Shown: positions 11,435-22,161 of the stretch, in pieces
Layout: each line of letters begins with the position of its first letter
Position numbering within the stretch: position 1 is the stretch's first letter
NCBI GenBank assembly: GCA_026936325.1
Contig: JAPTHN010000008.1
Span: 22,962,703-23,026,702 of the forward strand
Source of the DNA: Platynereis dumerilii
Taxonomy: Eukaryota; Annelida; Polychaeta; Phyllodocida; Nereididae
Direction of reading: 5' to 3'
DNA length: 64,000 bases
Position numbers and translations under genes: made by a program
Notes under the pieces: generated by a model
Databases searched by the model: none
What the model was told of the DNA's origin: nothing
Seen by the model: only the letters and a program-made list of their open reading frames with translations

Positions 11435-13705
11435 TTAACTTATGACATTCTCATCACATGTCAGTAGCCAACCTGCGAGTGCTGATTTGAAGGTGCTGAG
11501 TGAGGCGCTATTCTTTAATGCAACAGGCATATTATTCCATAATTTAGCTCCCTGGTAACTAAAACTATTCTTGCCATATTTAACTGTATTGAAGTTTGGC
11601 AGAACCACCCTTTGATTATCTCTCATCATGTAACCTGAGTTTTGTGTGATAAACAGTTCATTGATGTATTCTGGTGCAGTACCCTGCTTCACTTTGTAAA
11701 GTTGAATGGCCATACTCTTAATGCATCTTCTGTATACACTAAGTTGCTTCTCCTGTTTACATATTTCCTCATAACTCAAATGAGCTTTGTTTGTTACAAA
11801 TCTCAATGCCCTTTTGTTTGTTCTCTCTAACCTTTCTAGAGCTGATTTATTAGCAAACATCCAGATGACTGAACAGTAGTTAAAGTTGCAGTTTATATAA
11901 CTATTATAGATTGTAATTTTTGATTCCTTTTCTAAGTGATGCTTTATTCTTTTTAGCGCATTTATCTGTTTTCCTGTTTGACAGCATATTTCATCAATAT
12001 GAGAGTTGAATTTCAGCTGCTGATCTAACTCAACACCAAGAATATTTATACTATTGGAGGCTTGGATTTCGGTGTCCTGGATCACAATTGTGCTGTCCGT
12101 GACATCAGTGTTCCTGCTTAGATACATTAATTGAAACTTGCCTGCATTTGCTTTCATGTGATTTTGATTAAACCATTCCATAGCAGTTATGCAATCCTTG
12201 CGCAACTTGTCTTTAAGGTATGCAATATCATGTTCTTCACTTATTAGTGTATTGTCATCAGCATAGTTGTAAACCTTGCTATTGAACTTGATAAATAAGA
12301 AATCATTTATAAATATGTTGAATAACAATGGGCCTAATATTGAACCTTGGGGGACACCTTTAATATTTTTAACCCATTCAGAGTGGTTTTCACCTATTTT
12401 CACTCTTTGATGTCTATCCATTAAGTAAGATTGCATAAGCTCACAAGAGTCCATGTCAAATCCATATGCTGACAATTTTGCCAATAGGAGGCCATGAGGC
12501 ATACAATCAAAAGCTTTTGATAGATCAATTGCAATGACACCCAGAGTGAGACCCTTATCTAGAGATTGCCTTATGTCTTCTGTCATCCGTAACAGCACAT
12601 CTTGGCAACTGTACCCCTTTCTGAAACCTGATAGATAGGGATGAAATTTAGAGTTAATATATTCATAAACCTGATCATACAGAACTCTTTCCATAACCTT
12701 TGAAAGTATTGGCAATAGATTGACTGATCTGAAGTTATCTTTGTTTAATTTGTCCTTTTTCTTATATAGAGGAGTTATGTTTGCCATTTTCATTTTATTT
12801 GGGAAAGTTTTCTCCAATATGCACCTGTTCACAAGGCTGGTAAGGGGCTTTGCCAGGTTTTTGCCTATTTTTTTCACAAATTTAGCAGGTAACTCATCAT
12901 AACCAGCAGCCTTTTTAATTGTAAGCTGTTTAATGTATTTAAGAGTTTCTCTTTCTGACACAAACCTGAAGACAAAGTTTTGCACACTGTTACTTTCCAC
13001 AATGCACTTGACGCTTGGGTGCTCCTGGTAATGATCAATGATATCCTGCAAAGGTTTATCATTGTTCTCAGGAAGCCCAATATCTGATCCTATTGATTGG
13101 AAGAACCTGTTAAAAATATTACAGACCTTTTGATCATCTGTGACTATCTCACCATTTTCCCGTAATGGAATGCTGTCTGATTTTGTTCTGGACTTTGAGA
13201 AAAGTGGTTTCACAGCTTTCCAGAAGTCCTTATTTCGTGTCCCTGACTTACACTTCTCTTGAAAGTATTTGCTTATCTCCTTTCTTTTTAAAGCATTAAC
13301 TTTATTTCTCTGTAATCTGTATAGCATCAGATAGTTGCTTGATCTAAATTTAAAATATTTGTTTCTCTGTCTGTTTCTGTACAGAATCTCCTTTCTGATT
13401 TCTTTAGACATACAATGGAAATCATTTTTCCGGATTATTTTCTGCTTCTTAGGAGCATGTTTATCAAGCAGAGCGCATAACTTTTCATGCATCATGTCAT
13501 AAGCAGTGTTAACATTGATGCAACTATCAATTGAGTTTAACAAGTCCATTTCAGTTACATCTTTTGTTACCTGATCATAGTCTATTTCTGATAATTTCCT
13601 CACATACACCTTTTTTATTTTTGGAACAGGTCTTTTCAATCGAAAGACTCCACCTATTAAGTTATGAAAGTCACTAATTCCGGTGCTCAAGGAGAATGAT
13701 GACAT
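11435..13705 (-). CDS. LINE reverse transcriptase, 756 codons
   Basis: The first residues (SFSLSTGISDFHNL) are the tail of the endonuclease, so the ATG at 13705 is not a natural start. RT landmarks follow: ANITPLYKKKDK, DNFRSVNLLPILSKVMERV, SGFRKGYSCQD, IAIDLSKAFDCMPHGLLLAK (catalytic Asp), KGVPQGSILGPLLFNIFIND, and YADD at residues 481-484 (12265-12254), then the thumb/C-terminal block with WNNMPVALKNS. The length fits a CR1/Jockey-type ORF2 C-terminal portion. No in-frame stop over 2.27 kb. Function: reverse transcription of the element RNA at the nicked target. Confidence 0.92.
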   Translation of the reverse strand: MSSFSLSTGISDFHNLIGGVFRLKRPVPKIKKVYVRKLSEIDYDQVTKDVTEMDLLNSIDSCINVNTAYDMMHEKLCALLDKHAPKKQKIIRKNDFHCMSKEIRKEILYRNRQRNKYFKFRSSNYLMLYRLQRNKVNALKRKEISKYFQEKCKSGTRNKDFWKAVKPLFSKSRTKSDSIPLRENGEIVTDDQKVCNIFNRFFQSIGSDIGLPENNDKPLQDIIDHYQEHPSVKCIVESNSVQNFVFRFVSERETLKYIKQLTIKKAAGYDELPAKFVKKIGKNLAKPLTSLVNRCILEKTFPNKMKMANITPLYKKKDKLNKDNFRSVNLLPILSKVMERVLYDQVYEYINSKFHPYLSGFRKGYSCQDVLLRMTEDIRQSLDKGLTLGVIAIDLSKAFDCMPHGLLLAKLSAYGFDMDSCELMQSYLMDRHQRVKIGENHSEWVKNIKGVPQGSILGPLLFNIFINDFLFIKFNSKVYNYADDNTLISEEHDIAYLKDKLRKDCITAMEWFNQNHMKANAGKFQLMYLSRNTDVTDSTIVIQDTEIQASNSINILGVELDQQLKFNSHIDEICCQTGKQINALKRIKHHLEKESKITIYNSYINCNFNYCSVIWMFANKSALERLERTNKRALRFVTNKAHLSYEEICKQEKQLSVYRRCIKSMAIQLYKVKQGTAPEYINELFITQNSGYMMRDNQRVVLPNFNTVKYGKNSFSYQGAKLWNNMPVALKNSASLSTFKSALAGWLLTCDENVIS

Positions 13706-14513
13706 CTAGAAGTGTTGCATCACATGATTTAAAGCATGTCACATCCTTTATAATATTGGTAAGACTAAATGCTGGCATAATATGGGATAACATGTTTTCC
13801 TTCAACATGTTGAAATTTAGGTCTCCAATGATAACTATATTTTCATATGAATCACATACTTTTTCACATATTTCAGTAAAGGTTCTTTTAAATATGACTG
13901 GATCTGTTTTGGGGTTTTTGTACATGCCTAGAAGCATTATCTTTTCATCTGCTATGTTGAGTTCAATGGACATACATTCTATTTCATCATTGCATATACT
14001 TATGCTACCCTCAGAAAATGGGATATCTTTTGAAATGTAAGCAAGTAAGCCCCCACTGTTTGATCTCTTATCTTTTCTTATGCAACAATAATCTTCTATA
14101 TCTAACACTTCTTGTTTATAGGAACCATCTAGCTTAGTCTCACTCAGCACCAACACTTCAAGTTTACACCTTTTCTGGAGTTCTTTGATCTCATTGATCT
14201 TAGACCCAAGGCTGTTGACATTGAGATGACTAATGATTAATTTGTTTGCATTCTGGGATCGCATCATTTTTACTTCATTGAAAATTTCACCAGAATCATC
14301 ATTTATGTTCATTGTATCATTTCCATTACCAGCATCAGTAGCACCACCAGTTACATTGTCTGTTATGCAATTGCTGTTTTCTAAAGTTAAACTATCAGGC
14401 AATTCATTAGAATTTACATTGGTGCAGGTTGATACTTCATGACAAAGATCAAAATTTGTACTTATCTTTGCATTTTTCAGAGCTGTTGCGGCCCTGGGGT
14501 CATGGCCAACGTC
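13674..14513 (-). pseudogene. LINE endonuclease domain (EEP family), frame broken before its end
   Basis: The frame is open from 14513 to a stop at 13674, without an early ATG, so the natural start lies upstream of the truncation. Conserved endonuclease landmarks are visible in order: ISHLNVNSL, LSETKLDGSY (catalytic Glu), and IIGDLNFNML (the GDxN-type Asp/Asn). The usual end of this domain, TGISDFHNL, appears in the next frame at the start of the RT segment, so a frameshift with a small deletion lies between 13705 and 13674. It would nick target DNA for target-primed reverse transcription. Confidence 0.85.
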
Positions 14514-14640
14514 CTAGTAGTCACTGTAGTGTTCACTGGGGTAGTCACTGTAGTAATCCTGGTAGTCGTAATATCTATTGCACATGGAGTGTTAAAATGA
14601 TTTTTAAATTGATGTCCTAATGTGCCAAACCTGGGTATAG
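14514..14640. other. short repeats of TAGTCACTGTAG at the LINE 5' edge
   Basis: GTAGTCACTGTAGT occurs twice within 14517-14560. The segment may be the LINE target or a remnant of its 5' part; I cannot tell. Confidence 0.35.
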
Positions 14641-15420
14641 GTAAGTTGGTTCGATGTTCTGTATTTTTTCACCAGGGATAACTGTGGTCCCAGGAAAGAA
14701 GGCTTAACAGGACAGGCAGGGACCATGGTAATGCACTTGCCCAACATTTTGTCACTGAGAAGACTTGATAGGACATGCAGGGATCACAGTAACGGTAAGG
14801 AGCAGTCCCCTCACACCAAATGTTGAGCAACCAGGTAATCCTAGGTATGTCAGCACAAAGAGAGAAGTAGAACAAGAGGAGGAGGCACAGTGTACTTGTG
14901 GCAGGACCATTTATCCCTCAAACAGCAATTCATGTATTAGGCAAACAGCAATCCATGTTTTATGCAAATTCATGTTTTGATGTTCTTCATGTATTTCTTC
15001 ACCGAGACTGCTCAGTGCTTAATAGGACATAAACAGACTACTGCAATGAGGCAAGAAGCAATTGTGACAGAACCATGCATACTATGGCTTATAGGGCGAA
15101 AAGGTTTGATGTCCTGCATTCTTCCCCAAGAACCTTAATAGGACAGTTGGGGGCCACAATGAAGATGTAAGGTATACTTGTGACAGGTCCATACATATCA
15201 TAGGATTTCTCGTTAACGATCTGTCCTTCGGGTATACAGTCCGCTATAGATCCATTCATCGTCAAACGACTCACTTGTGCTGATAAGCCCATGCCATATA
15301 TCCCTTTAGATTTGTGCAGGTGAAACGATTTTATATCCAACATTTCTTCACCAATAAACTTAACAGGACAGGCATGGACCACAGTTATAAGACATGGTGC
15401 ACTTGCGGCCCAGGTCAAAA
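14640..15420. repeat. highly degenerate tandem repeat, ~110-120 bp unit, about 6 copies
   Basis: Recurring phrases in the same order are: TTGATGTCCTGCATTCTTC, CACCAAGAA-CTTAATAGGACAG, CAGGGACCACAGT, and GGTGCACTTGTGGCAGGACCA. Copies start near 14650, 14740, 14870, 14980, 15105 and 15335. No protein reading is conserved between copies. Confidence 0.55.
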
Positions 15421-16332
15421 TATCCTGTATGAGGCTGCTCTGTTGAAATCAAACCTGGTACCAAAGGTTATCGCACCGTGCTGCTGAGCCACTGCGCTTT
15501 AAGCTTTTGCTCATGCCAAATTTCCTACCCTGCTCAGGATTTTTCTCAACCACAGTTCGCAAGAAGTACGCCTTCAGTTTCTTTAATTAATCTCTCCATG
15601 CCCAAACCAAAAAAAATCAATTACGTTTAAAGCCTCTTCTCAACAAAAATCACCATATTCCAATATTAACTAGTTGGGCGTGGTAGTGTCTGATCTTTGT
15701 TTACATTCCATAACTCAGTGATAACTGTCTCTAGACCTTTCTTTTCCCTTTGATATGAACATGTGATCTCTAGTTCCTCCCAAAACAACCAGAGGACGCC
15801 AGGATGCAGAGCAAAGGTGTGAAGTGGACTGGGTAACATCTTTTCACAGTTTATCATGGTTTATGATAATATGGGAGGGTATGGTACTATGGAGGACTAA
15901 GAAGAGTTTTTGGATAGCCTTTGAGGAGGATGATACAAGGCTAAAAGAAGAGGTTTTGTCCCTTTTGGTTCAAAATGTTCAGAAAAGTGGTAGACTGGTT
16001 GTATTCTTGGTGACATGATGACTTTACACTCAACCAGTTTGGGAATACACATTCAATTTGGAGTACTATCTACTGGTGAAAGAATCAAAATTCGTAACAA
16101 TGTTCTGATGAAATTTTGGGAGGAAGATGATTAGCGTGCTAGTTTCATACAATGATGTTAGCCGCATTGCTTATAAAATCAAGGAAGAATATAATTATGT
16201 TGTCTAACTAATTAAAATGAACCCTGATGATCACAATCAAAATCTCTAGTAAATTTACCAAATTTTTACGAATCTTTGAACTTTTTTATGAAACTACGTT
16301 TAAAATTAAATTTTCACCAAATTCTTGAATGC
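15421..16332. other. no gene seen
   Basis: Unique AT-rich sequence. The frames at 15666-16018 on both strands show no family signature. Confidence 0.5.
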
Positions 16333-16344
16333 CATCAGCCAATT

Positions 16345-16634
16345 AGTTCCCCCATGGCCTAATTGGTAAGCGCGCTTGTCAACTAGCTTTGAGGGCCTGG
16401 GTTCAAATCTCAGCCCGGGAACTCACTTTAGTCCAAGCCCATGTGACATTAAATGGAGGCGGGTTGTATCCAGTATTCTATGCTGGGGCAACTGAAAGAC
16501 CCTGGGCATCCCTGAATTAATAGGGTATGTGCCAGACTCAGAGTCTTCTCATCTCTTCATCATACAGCGATCGCCTGCCTTGATATAGCCCACTAAGGTG
16601 CTGCAGAGGCGTAAAGCACAAACAAACAAACAAT
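16345..16634 (+). mobile_element. intact tRNA-derived SINE, family C, with 12-bp target duplication
   Basis: A tRNA-like head at 16346-16422 has acceptor-like ends GTTCCC...GGGAAC, an A-box-like TGGCCTAATTGGTAAGCG and a B-box-like GGTTCAAATCTC. A ~190-bp body follows, ending in (AAAC)n. Perfect 12-bp duplications CATCAGCCAATT flank it at 16333-16344 and 16635-16646, typical of LINE-assisted retroposition. A diverged, truncated minus-strand relative lies near 34250-34375. Confidence 0.9.
16346..16422 (+). promoter_or_regulatory. internal Pol III promoter (tRNA-like A and B boxes) of SINE C
   Basis: A-box-like element near 16355-16372 and B-box GGTTCAAATC near 16400-16409, about 30 bp apart, inside a tRNA-like fold with an extra base in the acceptor region. 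It is not a functional tRNA gene: it continues directly into the SINE body. Confidence 0.75.
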
Positions 16635-16689
16635 CATCAGCCAATTTGGACGTCTCCAGTTATCTTCAAATGAGTACCAAGTTGAGTTT

Positions 16690-17400
16690 CCTGATGAACA
16701 CAGGTTTTGCCGATGTCTGGTTTGAAATTTGGACATTTGTCACAGGTTTTGCAGATTCTGGTTGAAATTTGGACATTTCTCACATGTTTTGCAGATGTCT
16801 GGTTTGAAATTTGGACATTTGTCACAGGTTTTGCCGATGTCTGGTTTGAAATTTGAACATTTGTCACAGGCTTTGCCGATGTCTGGTTTGAAATTTGGAC
16901 ATTTGTCACAGGTTTTGCCGATGTCTGGTTTGAAATTTGGACATTTGTCAAAGGGTTTGGCAGATGTCTGGTTTGAAATTTGAACATTTGATACAGATTT
17001 TGCAGATGTCTGGTCTGAAATTTGGACATTTGTCACAGGTTTGCAGATTTCTGGTCTGAAATTTGGACATTTGCCACAGGTTTTGCAGATGTCTGGTTTG
17101 AAATTTGGACATTTGTCACAGGTTTTGCAGACATTTTGTTGAAACTTTGTTTTGTAGACGTCTGGTTGAAATGGGGACATTTTTTCACAGGTTTTGCAAA
17201 TGTCTGGTTGAAATTTAAATGTTTGTCACAGGTTATACCAGTGTTTGGTTGAAATTCAGATGTTTGTCACAGTTCTGCAAGTGTCTTGTTGAAATTTAGA
17301 CGTTTGTCACAGTATTTGAAAAGGTTTGGTTGAAATTTAAAGGTTTGTCACAGTTCTGCAAATATCTTGTTGAAATTTTGGATTTTTGTCACAGGTAATG
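16690..17400. repeat. minisatellite, 42-bp unit, about 16 copies
   Basis: Unit GATGTCTGGTTTGAAATTTG plus GACATTTGTCACAGGTTTTGCC, spaced 41-42 bp (16712, 16753, 16794, 16836, 16878, 16920 and onward). The copies on the right (after 17150) are more diverged. As 42 is divisible by three, several frames stay open: 14-residue MSGLKFGHLSQVLP on plus and CDKCPNFKPDIGKT on minus. I see no start context, splice signals or non-repeat domain. Confidence 0.9.
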
Positions 17401-18136
17401 AAAATGTATGGTGTCATTTGGATGATTGTCACTGTGTCACATCTTCTAAGCAAGCAACGTTCAGAAACAATTGACCAACATCAGATTCTGTAAAAAGTCT
17501 GAACATTTTTTCATATGGAGTTGCTCGTAAAATTGATTTTTAAATGAACATTTTCAACTTATTCCATGCATTCTCAATGTGTAGTGTACGATTTGGGTGT
17601 AAATTAAACTTCCACATTGAGTGAACATGTCTCTGGAAGCACTTGTTTGGACACATTGCTTCTATCTTCTTTCCAAAATGTTTTGTCTGCCTCAAACTCC
17701 TACAAGGCATGAACAGGGAGATGCTGTCTCACCCCACTTGTTGTAGGATATTTTCTGTTGGCTGTTATGACAAACCACTTAGTATCTCTTAGTGATGTTT
17801 GATATCTGTTATGCAATGAGCCTAGGGGTGTATAAAGAAGGTGCTATGGATATGTCTACAGAAAAGATAGACAAAAGGCTACAGAGTGCCCAGTTGAGAA
17901 CTCATTGAAAGAAGAGATGAAGGTATCCGCCACATTATAGTTAAATTGGGAGACGCATATAGTGATATATACTAATGTTGTAATTGGGAGGGCCAACCTG
18001 GAATCGAACATGGTTCTCACGTGTGGAAGGCCTATTAGGCCACCCTTTTACCCATTAGACAAAGAGTCACTTCCCAAAGGGCACATCTATGTTGCAGCAA
18101 TGTTGAGACAATGTCGCAATGTTCGTGCAAATAACG
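17401..18136. other. no gene seen; tRNA-like and MITE fragments
   Basis: Near 17985-18045 the minus strand shows a degraded tRNA-like head (GTTCGATTCC with GGTGGCCTAATAGGC upstream). At 18075-18130 the CAATGTTG-type MITE end (TTCCCAAAGGGCACATC, CAATGTTGAGACAATGTCGC) recurs. Nothing else recognised. Confidence 0.4.
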
Positions 18137-18394
18137 TAGATCTCGAGGCCGGCCTTGAGGCCATATTTTTATGGCCTTGGCCTTGGATCTGTCTCGGATG
18201 CCAAATCTTTGGCCTTGCCTCGGTCTTGGGTGTTTTTGGGGCAGTGTTGGAGGCCTCGGGACTGGTCTCAGGACTGGCCTCGTCCTCGATGTCAGCCTTG
18301 ATGTCACATTTTGATGGCCTACGTCTCGGTCTTGGAGGCTCATGCCTCGGTCTTGGTCTCAGTGCCGGATGTCCCAGGCACGACTACATCACTG
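18137..18394 (-). mobile_element. diverged relative of the CpG-rich MITE at 9238
   Basis: Read on the minus strand from 18394 it begins CAGTGATGTAGTCGTGCC, matching CAGTGATGCAGTCGAGGCC of the 9238 copy, and keeps the order of GAGGCC, CCGAGGCAAGGCCAA and GGCATCCGAGAC blocks. The other end is degraded and I see no exact target duplication, so this copy is older. Confidence 0.7.
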
Positions 18395-19599
18395 GCAAAC
18401 ACCACTACAACATGGCGGGGAACGGTATATATATATATATGTGCCTACAGAAATGTCACTGTGGTCAGGGATTTAAATTGTTATAAAAATTACATGTAGA
18501 TGATGTTGTTCCACACAACAATTTCTAAACATACATATACTGTTTCTAACATAAATCTTTGAACGTTTTTTTTTTCAAATTCCATGCCCTTGTAGGAAAT
18601 ATAGACACACTTGTAGTTTCCTTCTGTGTGAAGAGGTGGCCTGCTCTTTTAACCCATTTGTCAAGAATTTTGTGAATTTGGCTAAGGACTAGTCAGCATT
18701 GCAAGCATCAGGTTGAACACAGTCCCCAGGGTGTACCAGGAGTAACTTTTTAGTGTGAAAATGTCAAATGTTTTGGAGAGAATGGTAGCAATTCAGGTTA
18801 TGATGAAAATGTTGGTTATTTGTAATAATGTGGGAATTATGTGATGATGACAAATTAAACAAATGGTTCAATTTCATTGTTGGAATTTTGATCATGCTAG
18901 TTTGGGATATGGATTGTTCCAAGTTGATTGTTACTTTTTATTTTAACTTGAGGACTGAGTTTAAAAGTTGTTCCAAAATTGAAAAGGATTATTTGTCTAG
19001 GCCTACTAATTGATGATAGACAAGCAGAGTTACGAACAGAAGATTTTCCAGTCAGGAAATAAGAATACATGTAGTTTATTTGCATTGAAACAAATGGCTT
19101 TTAAACTATCTAATCACTGGTTGATCATGACCATGAACATGGTCACACAACCACACATATGGAATTCACAGTTACATTGACGCACTCCACTGAACTGAGG
19201 TTCGAAAGAGGTTGTTACAAGAAACCGCCAATGCCAAACAATGCTAAACAAGATAATCCAGCTTGCTATTTTGTAACAGGGCCCTTAAAACACTGTCAGA
19301 TCATAAAAATATATGACAGAGCCAGGGAGTTTTTGCCCAAGAATTTGTAATTGGAAATTTTGAGCATCCATTTGTACCCATGGAATTGTTCATGGACTAT
19401 ATCTATATATCGCATGGGATATCTATTATTTGGAATGGCTAACAGAACAAATTGTAGGATACCAATTTTCAAAAGAAGGTAAGAGAAATTCTCCTATGGC
19501 CATGTAAATACAGAATTTTTCTCCAACTCAGATTGAAACTTTGGAGGCTGTTAGTCAAATATAAAAGTTTTTTCAAGGTTACACTTCACATAGCTTTTG
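18395..19599. other. no gene seen
   Basis: AT-rich unique sequence. A short TATATATATATA run lies at about 18427. Short frames near 18830-19350 have no signature. Confidence 0.5.
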
Positions 19600-20520
19600 T
19601 CAAAAGTGACTTCATACACAGTTCTGAGTGGTTTTCGATAGCTGACAGCAATTCGATTTTATATGAATTAGCTTTTTCTGAAACATGAGCTTTCTCCAAG
19701 CCAATGTTTTGATCGAACAGGAAGTCATGTACAGCATGTACAGTGCTGCCACATGTTGCACCATGCATAAAACTCACTCAGCACATAGTTGCCCATTTGC
19801 TCAATTTGCTCAACATGTATATAGAACTCAGTACTCGAGTACCAACAAGTGCGAGTACTGAGAACTTGGCCCCAGCCCTGTATACAAAACATCCATAACA
19901 ATGATGATCCATCCAAAACCTGCTCAACAACAATTTTTCTGGTGACGGCTGTCATGCCATTTTTGGTGATGCACATCCAAATGAAAATTTTCTCTGAAAA
20001 GTGCTTGCATGTGCTGACATTGGGGGTAATTGTTTATAGTATAGGATCAACTGGGCTGTGCCAATTGCAACAGAAATGATGCAAAATGAGAATAGGCCTA
20101 CAGTTTTTGTGAAAAAAAAATTGGAGTTGAATATAGTGCTCAAGCTAAAAAATGCCTTGTTACAGCCTTTTTTGAAGACATATACGCCTTCCAAACTTCG
20201 ACATTTAACAAAAAGACTTTAACTTTGTTGTCTATGCCGCCAAACATGGGATAGTGAACTTTTTCCACATGCAGCGTTACTATTGAGAATTTGGGTTTTG
20301 ACATTAATGCTTCCAGGAGCACAATGAGGTTGCATTACGGACAGATTTGCCTGTTTTCTCATGGTGCAACAACGTGGCAGCTTTCGCTGAGCACTTTACA
20401 TGACTTCCTGTTTGATCAAGACATTGGCTTAGAGAGAGCACATGTTTCAGAAAAAGTCAATTCATAATCAAATTGCTGTCAGCTATAAAAAATAACGTGC
20501 AAGCACTTTAACAGCTGCTT
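19600..20520. mobile_element. long inverted-repeat element, decayed
   Basis: An arm at about 19636-19777 (GATAGCTGACAGCAATTCGA, GAAACATGAGC, AACAGGAAGTCATGTA, GCTGCCACATGTTGCACCATG) recurs inverted at 20489-20350. The arms are ~140 bp or more and ~80% alike by eye. The interior (~570 bp) includes a hairpin with arms CTCAGTACTCG and CGAGTACTGAG near 19828-19862. Outer termini, target duplication and transposase were not found. Probably a non-autonomous DNA transposon. Confidence 0.55.
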
Positions 20521-20576
20521 GTATAGATATATAAGTTCAATTATCTATAATTTACAAATCTACTACATAAATCTAT

Positions 20577-20757
20577 CTATCTATCCATCTATCTATCTAT
20601 GTATCTATATGTTCCTTCCTTCCTTCTTTCCTTCTTCCCTTCTTTCCTTCCTTCCATCCTTCCTTCCTTCCCTTCCTTCCATCCTTCCTTCCTTCCTTCA
20701 TTCCTCCCTTCCTGCCCTCCCTTCCCTCCCTTCCTTCCCTCCCTTCCTTCCCTCCTT
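20577..20757. repeat. CTAT then polypyrimidine (TTCC/CCCT) tract
   Basis: A short CTAT run leads into about 150 bp of nearly pure pyrimidine on the plus strand. Open frames across it (SFLPSFLPS on plus, REGREGRK on minus) are artefacts. Confidence 0.9.
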
Positions 20758-21859
20758 GTCAGAGCTCCCCAGCAACACTGGCAAAAGTAGGTCAGTGTGA
20801 CCCAGTTGCCACGATTGACCTTTGACCTCAAGATAGTCAGCCTGTTTGTTTTCTTTAATGATTTTTTCCATCTTAGAGAGGCACCAAAAGTTGATGGAAG
20901 CAAGATAATATTCTATTCAGACTGCATGCCAAGTTTTAATGACATAGGTGAAACAGCACGACCAGGGCAGTTGTCATAAGTTTTCCTGAAACCCCTCTCG
21001 TAATACAGGCTGCAAGCAGCTGTAAAAACCACTAAGAACTTTGTATGCAGTCACTGTGGACCAAACCTATTCAAAGTATAACCTTGAAACATCTTTGATA
21101 TTTGATTAACAGCGAACACAGATTCAATGTGAGTTGGCAAAACATTCAGTGTTGACATGGCCATAGTAGAATTTGTCTTACCTTGTCTTGTAAATCAGTG
21201 TCCTCATAGAAACTGATACAGGAAAACATAGTTTATTACTGGTCTCAAAGTAATGAGACGATGAGAGAGGTCGCCTCGAACTAACAGGAAGTGCATCATC
21301 TTTCTTACATGACAAATTGAGAATATCAAATTTACAAAAGCAGAACCTTTCAAAACACTAAAAATCATGGAAGCAGATCAAAAGATGTGACTCTGAAAAA
21401 AAAGAAGATTTTTTTTCTCCCTTGTTCTTGCCATATCTTACACAATATCTTCTAAATTCCTTTAGACCTAAAGATACAAACATTTTAGCTGGAACCTTCT
21501 TCTCACTTGACCTTATAAACCTACTTAGCCAAGGAACATATCTGCAAGACTTCACGCTGCGTTTTTACGTTCCTTGCATGACGAAACAATGCTCTTGTGA
21601 CGTTCTTGGCATGCCTTAGTGACGTCATTAACTCAGGTCTACACAGGAACTTGAGGAAGCTCATGAATGGAGATTTGAAGACATGGTTGGACTTGAAGGA
21701 AGTGTGAGAGGTTGACACTATTTCAGAGGTAACATCTAAGAAGTGATACCAGGGTATCTTATGTCTATAGATAGGCCTATAATCTATCCATCTATCTATC
21801 TACTGTCTAGATAGACATTTGGAACTATCTATCTATCTGGAGACTTCATTAATCTGTGT
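20758..21859. other. no gene seen; one DR1 motif and a CRE-like site
   Basis: TGACCTTTGACCT at 20816-20828 is a perfect DR1 nuclear-receptor half-site pair. TGACGTCA occurs at about 21621 with TGACG half-sites to its left. The minus frame at 21718-21521 contains two similar HARNVK/HAKNVT stretches but no recognisable domain. CTAT runs lie near 21785-21835. Confidence 0.4.
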
Positions 21860-22161
21860 CCCAATGGGCAATCCTATGTTGTATCAACCTTGTGACGACG
21901 TTGTGACAATGTCGCAATGTTGGTATAAATTCTGTAGAATTGTATGTTTTGAAATGACATTGTAACATTGTTGTGAAGCAACATCAAGACGTGACGCATT
22001 CGACACTGTATTCACTGTTCACATTGTCACAACAATGTGAAAAAATCTCAATGTTGTGCTCACATTGTGGCAACATAATTTCTACGATACATTTTCAACA
22101 TGACAACAGACGAGCCCTTCACCAATTAGCAACATTGTGTTATTGTTGTGTGCCCCTTGGG
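21860..22161. mobile_element. MITE of a CAATGTTG-rich family
   Basis: Terminal inverted-repeat character: CCCAATGGGCA on the left against CCCAAGGGGCA read in from the right. The interior is packed with ACATTGT, ACAATGTG and GCAACATT motifs on both strands. Fragments of the same type occur near 18075-18130 and 49257-49400. No clear target duplication. Confidence 0.55.

Larger units (their letters stand above)
11053..14513 (-). mobile_element. LINE of the CR1/Jockey group, endonuclease to 3' tail
   Basis: Reading right to left on the minus strand: an apurinic-type endonuclease frame (14513-13674), a reverse-transcriptase frame (13705-11435), a 3'UTR of about 380 bp with a tandem repeat, an AATAAA at about 11084-11079, and a 3' terminus made of ACAT repeats (11072-11053). 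Short tandem 3' tails are usual in CR1-like elements. There is no ORF1; the copy appears 5'-truncated near 14513. One frame break separates endonuclease and RT. The 756-codon RT frame is otherwise intact, which suggests a fairly young insertion. Confidence 0.88.

Noticed and set aside
16346-16422. Functional tRNA gene
   Set aside because: The tRNA-like part runs directly into a SINE body with target duplications and has an imperfect acceptor stem.
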